Of a stretch of 64,000 nucleotides of DNA, positions 51,720 through 61,500 are shown one piece after another (position 1 is the stretch's first letter; the number at the start of each line of letters is the position of its first letter). The DNA is taken from contig DDLS01000175.1 in NCBI GenBank assembly GCA_002340255.1, positions 62,001 through 126,000 of the forward strand. Direction: 5' to 3'. The notes beneath the pieces were generated by a model, which saw only the letters and a program-made list of their open reading frames with translations, made no database searches and was not told where the DNA came from. Position numbers and translations under genes: made by a program. This DNA is from Cyanobacteria bacterium UBA2566. Lineage in GTDB: Bacteria > Cyanobacteriota > Cyanobacteriia > Cyanobacteriales > Desertifilaceae.

Positions 51720-53243
51720 TTAAAGCATGGGTTGGCTGGTGGGGATGGGTTCGAGAAGATCGCCCGGTTGTAAACCTTGGGGATAGACCACAATGATTTC
51801 CCCAGCAGTCAGACCATCCAGGACTTCGCGCTGATTGCCATAGGTGCGTCCCAACTCGATAGAACGCAGAATAGCTTGTCCTGACTCCACCACCATCACC
51901 ATCCCTCTAGCTCCAGAAAGTTCGCTAACTGCGCTCTCTGGAATCACCAAACTGGAGTCACTGGACTGAAAACTGGCGACTCCTTGTAACCCTGGTGGCA
52001 TTTGCGCCTCATCCACGGCAATCCAAACGGAATAGGTATACTGGCGATCGATGCCAATTTTTACTGGGGTAATGGCCTGGGTTTCAATGGTGGGATTGAC
52101 GCGAATGACTTCTCCTGTATAGGTTTTTCCTGGATAGGCAGTAAAATTCATTTGGGCGCGATCGCCGATTTCAATGGCATTGAGTTGGGCTTGGTCAATA
52201 AATGCCTTAAAGACCATATCTTCTGCTAGGGTCATTAAAGGGTCAGGAGCTTGAGGTTCAGCAATTTCTCCGGGATGGATATACATCCGACTGACTAAGC
52301 CATCGGTCTCGGCATAAATAACAGAGCGATCTAAGGTTCTCAACGCCTCTTGCAGTTCCAGTTGCAAGGTTTCAATTTCCAGTTGATTGACGGCAAATTG
52401 CTCGTCAAAGTCGCGCCTGGCTTGATTGAGGGCTTTTTGGGCTGCGATTAGTTGGTTTTCCCGATCCAGATAGAAATCCTGATTACTAAACTGGCGGTCT
52501 TGGGCGATCACTTGTCCCCGTTGGGCTTCTAACCATTCCTGTTGACGTAGAGCATAGAGGTCTTGCATTTCCAGGACTTGAAATTCATAAATTGCCCCTT
52601 CTAGAAACAACTCTTCCATTTGTTTGAGCTTTTGTTCGGCCACCTTCATGCGCTCGCGAGCCTTTTCTACGTTTTCCTCAATTTCTTGCTGGGCAAGGGT
52701 TTGGATTTGTTCGACTCTCTCTTGGGCTTCTTGCAGCCGCGATCGCGCAATGGCCACATCTGCTTCTAACTCTTGTATGCGCTCTGGAGCCGAGAGTTCT
52801 AGGGTTTGTTGTCTTTTTGCGGCGATCGCCAATTGGTTACGAATTTGATTGACTCGTTCTTCAAAGGGAATAGAATACAGCTCAACGAGGCGATCGCCTT
52901 TTTTCACCCTTTGCCCTTCCACCACATAGACTTTTTCCACCGGCCCAGAAACTAACGGACGCACATCCACTTGTTGCAAAGGCACAAATTCCCCTGGCCC
53001 AGCTAAACGAGTTTCTAAAGGAATACTTTGAACAGAAACGGTTTCCACTGGAATCGGTTTTCCTTGACTTCGGTAGCGACTGGGAACCCCAAATTGAGAG
53101 AAGTAAATACGAGATTGGGGATTATTCAGAGCTGGTAATAGGACAGTAAACCCTAAACTAATCATGATGACTAAAGGAATGGTAATCACAAGTCCCCAGA
53201 TAATTGTGCGATACATTTGGGAAGGCAAATTCGGAGAAGTCAT
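51720..53243 (-). CDS. HlyD family membrane-fusion adaptor
   Basis: 507 residues. A membrane anchor (about 14-34, WGLVITIPLVIMISLGFTVL) leads to a lipoyl-like domain (VQSIPLETRLAGPGEFVPLQ, VSGPVEKVYVVEGQRVKKG), a long coiled-coil hairpin (~125-300) and a beta-barrel (FIDQAQLNAIEIGDRAQMNF). Such adaptors bridge an inner-membrane transporter and an outer-membrane channel in type I secretion or efflux. No ABC transporter or TolC gene is next to it, so the partner is elsewhere. Its nearest plausible substrate is the RTX protein encoded 2.3 kb upstream. Confidence 0.88.
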   Translation of the reverse strand: MTSPNLPSQMYRTIIWGLVITIPLVIMISLGFTVLLPALNNPQSRIYFSQFGVPSRYRSQGKPIPVETVSVQSIPLETRLAGPGEFVPLQQVDVRPLVSGPVEKVYVVEGQRVKKGDRLVELYSIPFEERVNQIRNQLAIAAKRQQTLELSAPERIQELEADVAIARSRLQEAQERVEQIQTLAQQEIEENVEKARERMKVAEQKLKQMEELFLEGAIYEFQVLEMQDLYALRQQEWLEAQRGQVIAQDRQFSNQDFYLDRENQLIAAQKALNQARRDFDEQFAVNQLEIETLQLELQEALRTLDRSVIYAETDGLVSRMYIHPGEIAEPQAPDPLMTLAEDMVFKAFIDQAQLNAIEIGDRAQMNFTAYPGKTYTGEVIRVNPTIETQAITPVKIGIDRQYTYSVWIAVDEAQMPPGLQGVASFQSSDSSLVIPESAVSELSGARGMVMVVESGQAILRSIELGRTYGNQREVLDGLTAGEIIVVYPQGLQPGDLLEPIPTSQPML

Positions 53244-53245
53244 AG

Positions 53246-54490
53246 CTAGAAAATAAGAGAGTCATCTGCTATGATCTCTGAGGAGTTACTGTTGCTTAGG
53301 GCTTGAGCGAAAACCTGAGACCACTGATGGGTAATTCGGCTCCAGTTAAACTGGGTTTGGATATGCTTTAATCCTTGGCAACCTAGTCGTTGTCTTTCTT
53401 CGGGGCAATTTAGTAAATCTGTAATTACCTCTGCTAATTGATGGGGATCTTTTTCCGGGACTAACCGGCCGGTAACGCCATCAATAATTACATCTTTAAT
53501 CCCTCCCACATCACTCGCGACTACCGGTTTACCATGGGCTAAGGCTTCAATCATCACAATTCCTAATCCTTCCGTATCTCCTTTGCGATCGACAATGGCA
53601 GGCAAGACAAAAATATCGCAAGTGGCATATTCCTGGGCTAAGGCTTCTTTAGAGAGTACCCCTAAAAACTTAACTTGCGCTTCTAACCCTAGCGCTTTGC
53701 ACTCTTCCTTAAGTTCACTTTCTAAGATTCCTTGACCGACAATGTGTAATTGCACTCGACGATCTCGTAAAATTAGGGGCAAGGCTTGCAATAGATAAGT
53801 AACCCCTTTGCGTTCATCCAAACGTCCCACAAACAGCAGTTGCGGAATCGGGTTAGCTGGGATTTCTGACTCTAGTTGAGGCGTGATAGTAATCCCATAA
53901 GGAATTACCGTCACCGGTTCAGAACTGAGGTTACCAATCAAGGCTTGAGTAAAGGAAGAATTAGCTGTTACCCCTTGACTTTCGGGAATTAACTGACGCA
54001 AAATACGGGCAACAAACCCAAATTTTTTTGCTAACAGCAATTCTCCTCCATGAAAACTAAACACCATGGGAATTCCCAAGAGTTTAGCTACTGGGAAAGC
54101 CATTAAACCATGGGGAAATGGCCAGTTAATGTGCAATAAATCGGGTTTCAGTTTCCAGCACAACCCAAAGAGTTGCACGGTTCCCAAGAGGATATAAAGA
54201 GCGGCTGGAATCAGATACCAGGGTTGGCGCTGAATCTTGGTGGGCGCACCATCTCGGACTAAGTTTTCTAAGGGTTTAGGGCAATAGCGGAATCGATAGA
54301 CGAGTACATTATCCAGGGTATAGTGAGGGCAACCTTCATAGGCAGGGGCAAACACATAAAAGTTAGCTCCTGTGGGTTGAAGTTTGAGAATCACTTCACG
54401 AATAAAGGCTCCATGATTGCCATCAGCAGTCAGGGGATAAACCGAGGAAACGACGAGAATTCTTTTTTTCTCTAGATCGTGTATCATCAT
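53246..54490 (-). CDS. Glycosyltransferase family 4
   Basis: 414 residues with the GT-B fold: N-terminal RILVVSSVYPLTADGNHGAF, the mid-part INWPFPHGLMAFPVAKLLGI, and the C-terminal nucleotide-sugar site PQLLFVGRLDERKGVTYLLQ and FVLPAIVDRKGDTEGLGIVM, ending with E-A-L-A-H-G-K-P-V-V. GT4 enzymes transfer hexoses in polysaccharide or glycolipid synthesis, on the cytoplasmic face. The start overlaps the GT2 stop (TAATG), so the two are coupled, and the HlyD gene follows after 2 bp. Confidence 0.92.
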   Translation of the reverse strand: MMIHDLEKKRILVVSSVYPLTADGNHGAFIREVILKLQPTGANFYVFAPAYEGCPHYTLDNVLVYRFRYCPKPLENLVRDGAPTKIQRQPWYLIPAALYILLGTVQLFGLCWKLKPDLLHINWPFPHGLMAFPVAKLLGIPMVFSFHGGELLLAKKFGFVARILRQLIPESQGVTANSSFTQALIGNLSSEPVTVIPYGITITPQLESEIPANPIPQLLFVGRLDERKGVTYLLQALPLILRDRRVQLHIVGQGILESELKEECKALGLEAQVKFLGVLSKEALAQEYATCDIFVLPAIVDRKGDTEGLGIVMIEALAHGKPVVASDVGGIKDVIIDGVTGRLVPEKDPHQLAEVITDLLNCPEERQRLGCQGLKHIQTQFNWSRITHQWSQVFAQALSNSNSSEIIADDSLIF

Positions 54491-55245
54491 TAGTGGATAT
54501 CATCAACTTTAATGGGAATCAATTGATCTACTGATAACTTGATTTTTTCTTGTATCTTAAACTGAATAAACCAACTCAGTAGCTTGATGAAATCTAGAGC
54601 AGAAGTCAATAATCGACCTTTACCAAACTTAGTAGTTCCAGAATATCGGGTATGCCAGGGAGTAGGCACTTCAATGATGGTATGTCCAAATCCAGCTAAG
54701 GCAGCCAGCAGATAACGATGGGTGGTTAGGTCTAAGAGTTCAGGAGAAATTAAATCTCGTCGCACTAATTTAATCCAGTTCATGTCGTGAATTTTTAAGC
54801 CTAAGAAAGAGCGACAGACTTTGTTAGCAATTTTGGAAGTGAAGAGCTTTCCGTCTTGGCGGTTTTGTCGCCAACCCGCTACTCCATCTACTCCTGGAGA
54901 CCAAGCAGAGAGAAGCAAAGGAATATCGCTGCGTGGGTCACTTTCTAGGTCAGCCTGTCCCCAAAAAATCCAATCCGTTTTGACGCGGGTTAAGGCGGTT
55001 TTCCAGACTTCGGCAACACCTCGTCGATGGGGGTGGCGCACAACGGTGAGAAAATCATAGCGCTGTTTGAGATCTTCAACAATTAAGGGGGTGTTATCCT
55101 CACTGCCATCATCGACCAATAAGACAGGGAACTGATAGCCGAGTTGGTGAAAAGTTTCCTCTAGAAATTGAAACAGTCGTTTCAGGTTTCCCTCTTCGTT
55201 AAAGGCAGGAATAACTACAGTGACAGACTTCGGAAAAGAATTCAT
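54490..55245 (-). CDS. Glycosyltransferase family 2
   Basis: 251 residues of the dolichol-phosphate-mannose-synthase-like GT2 group: VTVVIPAFNEEGNLKRLF, the DxD-type LLVDDGSEDNTP, and FWGQADLESDPRSDI. There is no multi-helix membrane part, unlike longer relatives. It would transfer a sugar to a lipid carrier such as polyprenyl phosphate, feeding the GT39-type enzyme downstream. It is first in the coupled run GT2-GT4-HlyD. Confidence 0.9.
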   Translation of the reverse strand: MNSFPKSVTVVIPAFNEEGNLKRLFQFLEETFHQLGYQFPVLLVDDGSEDNTPLIVEDLKQRYDFLTVVRHPHRRGVAEVWKTALTRVKTDWIFWGQADLESDPRSDIPLLLSAWSPGVDGVAGWRQNRQDGKLFTSKIANKVCRSFLGLKIHDMNWIKLVRRDLISPELLDLTTHRYLLAALAGFGHTIIEVPTPWHTRYSGTTKFGKGRLLTSALDFIKLLSWFIQFKIQEKIKLSVDQLIPIKVDDIH

Positions 55246-55329
55246 GATGACACCATTAATCTATGAGTAAAGGTCAAGTCAATTGTTCTCTTGTAGCAAA
55301 ACATCGCTTTAATTAGCGAAATAAAATGA

Positions 55330-55430
55330 AGTTTAGCTCAAGTTAGATACCGTAATTTATCAAATAAAAAGCGAGTCATATAGCCCACATTTAATTGTTC
55401 TTTTTGTAAAAACAGCCTAGTTATTATGGG
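55330..55430. repeat. Flanking repeat of the RTX-protease gene, diverged copy
   Basis: The stretch with TTTAGCTCAAGTTAGATACC, CGTAATTTATCAAAT and TTTTTGTAAAAACAGCCTAG resembles the two copies at 61.9-62.2 kb. All three lie upstream of a minus-strand gene. Confidence 0.55.
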
Positions 55431-55459
55431 TCAGAGTTTAGGCTCTAATAATTTAAGTC

Positions 55460-55505
55460 AACAACAAAAATCAACAGGCAGCAGAGGAACTCCCTTTGCT
55501 GCCTG
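55460..55505 (-). terminator. Terminator of the RTX-protease gene
   Basis: CAGGCAGCA pairs with TGCTGCCTG (55475-55505, 13-base loop) 9 bp past the stop. On the minus strand it is followed by TTGATTTTTGTTGTTG, a T-rich tail. Confidence 0.8.
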
Positions 55506-55513
55506 AAATCGGT

Positions 55514-58500
55514 TTATACCAACATCGCGCCACCGGAATGGGTCGTACCATCCATTAACCAGAGAGCGTTATCCCCCGTGGCACTGTCGCGCCAGAAGAT
55601 ATCTGGGGAACCGTTGTTATCAAAATCTCCTAAACCGCGTACATCCCATCGGGCGATCGCCCCACTGAGGTTCTGTCCAGAGGCGATCGTGGTATCATCA
55701 ATGAACCACACCGCATTGCTTCCAGAGCCATTACGCCACAGAAGATCGGCTTTATTGTCCCCATTGAAGTCCTCTGTACCTTGCAATTCCCATCCGGCAT
55801 TGGTACGCCTGATACGCCTACCAGAGACCAGAGACAGTCCATCCATCAGCCAGATAGCATTAGCTCCATTGCTGGAGTCATTCCAGAGAATGTCAGTTTT
55901 GCCATCAGCGTTGAAGTCATCGAGAGCTGCAACTTCCCAGTTGGTTCCGACAGAGCGGAAGTTACCGCTATTGACGCGAGAGCTACCATCCATGAACCAG
56001 ATAGCGTTTTGTCCCGTGATGGGGTCGCGCCAGAAGATATCGGCATTGCCATCCCCATTAAAGTCTTCCGTACCTTGCACTTCCCAATTCGTGGCAGCAG
56101 AGCGGATGGCATCAGTGCTAGTGACACTACCACCATCCATCGTCCACAGTTCATTGGCTCCGGTAGAGGTATTGCGCCACATTAAGTCCGCATCATTATC
56201 GCCATCGAAGTCATTGGCTCCGACCAGTTCTAGAGTTGAGTTACTGAGGTTAACGGTGGAGGAGACACTACTGCCATCCATGAGCCAGAGTTCGTTATCT
56301 CCAGAACTATTGCGCCACAGCACATCGTCTTTGTTGTCAGCGTTGAAGTCAGCCGTAGTAGCAACCGTCCAGGATTGGTCTTGAGTTTCAATGGCTGCGG
56401 GGTTGACGGGTTCTTCTGGCTCTTCATTATGGTTGCCAAAATCGATACCAGTAACAATTTCACCAGAATTTAGCGTTACTGTATGTGTACCTTCAATGTG
56501 TACATTATTGGAAGTTCCATAGATATTTAACTGCCAAGAGTTCCAAGTACCAATGTCTACAGACTGTTCATCTGAGACCTTCAAAGTCCATTCTCCTAGA
56601 GAGGACTCTCCCCAATGGCGAGCAGAAGTTAATACCCAATTTGAGTAGTTATCTTGTGAGTCTTTGTGAGATTCCGCTAGAACTGATTCAGTACCGTCTG
56701 GAGAAATAAGAACAATTTCTAAGTCTCCTCGTGCCGAGTGAGTCGCATCGAATACAATTTCAACCCACTCAATATCAATGTCATCATTGATGGTAAAAGT
56801 TGAAGAAATTCCAGTGGGGTTATTATCCGGAATGTCTTGATTAACATCGAGTCGTCCAGAAGTTGTTGAGATTTCTTGTCCTACAGTCACCCAATCAGTA
56901 GCAGCCTTTACTGCTGCTGTGGCATCAATTGCGCCAAAACCATATTTATGATTAACCAGATGTCCAGCTCCATTGGTCGTCCAATCTAAATCAGATGGAT
57001 CGTTGTGTTCGGCTGTTTCTACCAATATATGTTGTACGTCTCGCCAACTCAAATTTGGATTGATGTCTAATAGTTGAGCAATAACACCAGCAACTAAAGG
57101 AGTGGCTGATGATGTCCCACCAAATCCATTGGCACTGTTATCTGTATAGTCGCCAGAAAAATATCCATAAGAGCCTAACAAATCAGTCGTTGCAATCCCT
57201 GGAGTATCTGGCAAACCTGCACTAGAATAACCAGAGATTAGAAGTGGTGCTCCTGATTCACTATAAATAGCTTGTTTCCCATTATGATCGATTGCTGCAA
57301 CAGCAATAGTGTAACGAGAATTAGCCAAGCCATTGTAGTTGACGTTTAAGCCATCTTGTCGATCGTTTCCTCCGGCAAATAAATAAATACTTCCCAATCC
57401 ATCTCGACCATTAATCACTCCATCTTCCATTGCTGCTAGAGTTAATGGGCCGGGACTCAAAAAAGAGGCTCCTGGTTTCCAACTGTTGTTATATATATCA
57501 ATGTCTTGATTCATGTAGGACAAAGCATTTGCATTCATCCAATCATTGGAAGGGCCAGCATTTAACCGCAGTCCAGCGAGGGACGCTTCTGGTGCTGAAC
57601 CACTCACTCCAATACCATTATTGCCACTAGCTGCTGCTACTCCTGCCACGGCTGTTCCATGAACTTCAGAGCTAAAAACTGGTGATGGATCGGCATCGTT
57701 ATCATTGAAATCGTAGCTTAAGTCTTGTCGATAACGGGAGTTAAGATCGGGGTGTGCATATTGCAGTCCGTCATCAACAATTCCGATAACTACACCCGTT
57801 CCTTGAGCCAAATCCCAAGCTGTTTCTATGTTCGTATCAGCTCCAACAGTTCCACCCATTTGACCTGTATTCACTAAGTGCCACTGATCGCTAAAAAGAG
57901 GGTCATTTGGAATGAATTGTTTTTTGAGTTGTTGCTCTACCAGTGGGAAGAAGAAGGTTATATTTGATAAGGAATTCAACTCATCCTGTATTTGAAGTCC
58001 ATGAGAGTGTTCGGGGAATTCAAAACGGTAAGTATTGGGGATAAATCCTGTTGCCCCTAGATTAGTTGCTCCTAAACTTCTAGCTAAGTCATCTGGAGAT
58101 TGATTAGGCTCCAAACTTACCACCCATTCAGTTACAGAACTTAGTTTATTCGATTCATAAGTTTCTAGATTAGAGGCTCTAGCAATTGCTAATTCTGTTG
58201 AGCTGAAACCCTTGTTCTGCAATCTAGGTGTAGGAAGTCCGATATTACCTGGAGATGTTTGCTTCCAACCCCTCTGCATCTCTTCTGCCACATAGTACGT
58301 GCCTGGTGCCAGATCGGTGAATGCATAATTACCACTAGCATCCGTGATGGTTGATAATTCACCAGCATCCCGTTGACCATTTTGATTCTCATCTAGATAG
58401 ATTGTCCAATCTGCTAGCCCGGGTTCTCCTGTGTCTCGAACTCCATCTCCATCAAGGTCGTTCCATTTCAAGCCTCGAATTTCACCCAGAGTTACGGGAG

Positions 58501-61500
58501 TAGTGATTTCAATGGCTTCAGCATCAGTGTTGTCATTTTCATTGGTCTCGCTAATGACATCACCTGAATCAATGACCGCACCAATATGATAAGTGCCATC
58601 TCCAGTCCAGAAAGAATGATTAGCATCGGGTAGGGTTAAGTTTTGCGTCAGTAGTTCTGTTGTGGTATTGCCAGTGAGACCGTCAATAGAGCGAGTATCC
58701 AGAAGAATATCATCATTGTTACCAATCGTAGAATCTTTGGAGAGGTAAAACTCTACATCAAAAGCACTGGCTTCTCCTGCTTCAGTATTTTGAATACTAA
58801 ACTCAACTTGGAAGTTCTCATTTGGATGAAGTGAGTTTTCTACTATATTGAAGGAATTACTTACTAAGTTAACCTCATCAGGAGTCTCCTCAATTAGGCG
58901 GTTGCCAAAATTAATATCAGTAATAACTTCGCCGGGGTTGAGGATGACCTCGTGGCTTCTGGCAACTGGTGGTTCTTCTCCCTCTACTCTCAGAGTCCAA
59001 GAACGCTCTTCGGTCATCCACTGAGCACGCATTTCTTCATCGCGTACCAGGTCTGTATTATCTACAACTTCTGCCTTGAGCGTATAAGTTCCTGGTGTTA
59101 AATTCAAAGTTGATGCTCGATCGAATGTAGTGCTTGTTGCTCCTGATATAGGCACTTCATCTAAGAACCACTGAACGTCTAGATCGTGCGAAACTGGATC
59201 GACGGGATCGACAAAAAACGTATCATCTACACCATAAAATCCTGATGGAGTAGCATTATCAATGGGCTGAACAACTTGATAAGCAGTTAGGATAAATTGC
59301 TCTATATTGACCTGTTCAAAAGGCTGACCCAGACTCCGCATTTTAGAGTTTTCTGTGGGTCTATAAATGCCTTGTTCGCTGTAATTAGCTCCTTCAAATG
59401 TGCCAACATTGGGTTCATCTAACCAACGATACCATTTGGTCTGTGATGCTTCCATCTCATTAGCATTATAAATGCTGACATTAGCTACTTCGGGTTCTGG
59501 TCCTGTATAGTTGACAGGACCACCATAGTCATATTCGTCAGCCAGATTGGCAAATGAATGGCCAAATTCATGCAAAAGTATTTCGCTGGCAAAAGTAGTT
59601 CTCGCAGAAGCCGTACCAACGTCTTCACTTGGCCAAGCAACACCGCCATGCTTTGTTGAATTACCGATCGCTAATATTTGGTCAACATCTGGAGCATTTT
59701 TTGCAGCTAATTTCGCTTTATCGAGATCGAGAATTAATCCTCGATCAAGACCTCCTCCCCCAAAACCCATATCTAATGCTGTATCTTTCAATACTCCATT
59801 TGGATCGTTATCTACCCCTGATTCATTGGAAATAACATCGACTCGATGCACATTGAAGAATTTTGAGTAGTTATCAAGTGGAGATTCTGCAAAGAATGGA
59901 GAGAGAAGATTATTGACATCATCTTGGTATGTTCCTAGCTCAGAATTTGTATATCCGTCTCCAAGAAAGACAATATCAATTCGATTATCTGTGGGGCCAT
60001 TATCGAGTAATGTAGAAACATTCCATGGAGTTGGTTGTAAGGGAGAATGAATACCGTTATTCTGGGTTGAGTTATCCGTCTCTAACTCAGTAATTCCTCC
60101 AGTTAAAGTACCATTGTCCAGAAAATCGTAAAATACGACTTCAGGGCCAGGATCGACATTTTCTCTGAGTTGTCGCGCATCTGTAGTTGTATTAGAGTTC
60201 TCGATAGGAGCTGGAAAAACGTTAGGTGGTTCTGGGTATGTTTGTTCCCAACCACTCTGCATTTCTTCTGCCACATAATACGTGCCTGGTGCGAGATCGG
60301 TGAATGCGTAATTACCACTAGCATCCGTGAGGGTCGATAATTCACCAGCATCCCGTTGACCATTTTGATTGTCATCGAGATAGATTGTCCAATCTGCTAG
60401 TCCGGGTTCTCCTGAGTCTCGCACTCCATCTCCATCAAGGTCGTTCCATTTCAAACCTCGAATTTCACCCAGAGTTACGGGAGTAGTAATTTCAATGGCT
60501 TCAGAATCAGTGTTATCATTTTCATTAGTCTCACTAATGACATCACCTGAATCAATGACCACACCAATATGATAAGTGCCATCTCCAGTCCAGAAGGAAT
60601 GATTAGGATCAGGTAGGGTTAAGTTTTGAGTCAGTAGTTCGGTCGTGGTATTGCCAGTGAGACCGTCAATAGAGCGAGTCTCCAAAAGGAGATCGTCATT
60701 GTTACCAATTGTAGAATCTTTGGAGAGGTAAAACTCTACATCAAAAGCACTAGCTTCTCCTGCTTCGGTATTTTCAATGCTCAACTCAAGATTCAAATTA
60801 TCGCCTGGATTGAGTGAATCTTCGACTATATTGAAGGAATTAGTTGATAGATTTTTATCGGTATTTTGTACAATATCAACCGTTCTATCTCGAAACTTCA
60901 GGGTTTCAATATTATCTAATGTATCATTAGATAATGAACCTGAGACAGTGGCCATTGTTCCATCAATTGTGATGGAATAGTCATTGTAATTTCCGTCATA
61001 TATAGCTATATCATAGTCATCACCACCATTTATAGAATTGTTTCCTACAACAACAGCAATGGTGTCATTACCGCTACCACTATCTATATTATTACCACCG
61101 CGAGCAACAGTTATGACATCATTACCGTTACCACCATCTATATTATTACCACCGCGAGCAACAGTTATGACATCATCACCAGTCCCACCATCTATATTAT
61201 TACCACCGCGAGCAACAGTTATGACATCATTACCGTTACCACCATCTATATTATTACCACCGCGAGCAACAGTTATGACATCATCACCAGTCCCACCATC
61301 TATATTATTGCCTCCACTACTAGCATTAATAGAATCGTTACCCTCACCTCCGTCTATACGATCAGCTCCACTGCCAGCATTTATGGTATCATTACCTTTA
61401 TAGCCAAAGATTGTATCATTACCAGCAGTTCCATTGAGAAGATCGTCCCCATCAGTCCCATGAATATTGTTTGTACCTCCAGAACCAAGATTAAGTTGGT

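Noticed and set aside
55578..56384. 268-codon plus-strand open frame
   Set aside because: It is antisense to the VCBS-like repeats of the giant protein; its composition mirrors the repeats and it has no start context.
61038..61403. Plus-strand proline/leucine-rich open frame with PPSILLPPRATVM repeats
   Set aside because: It is antisense to the RTX repeats of the giant protease and arises from their periodicity.
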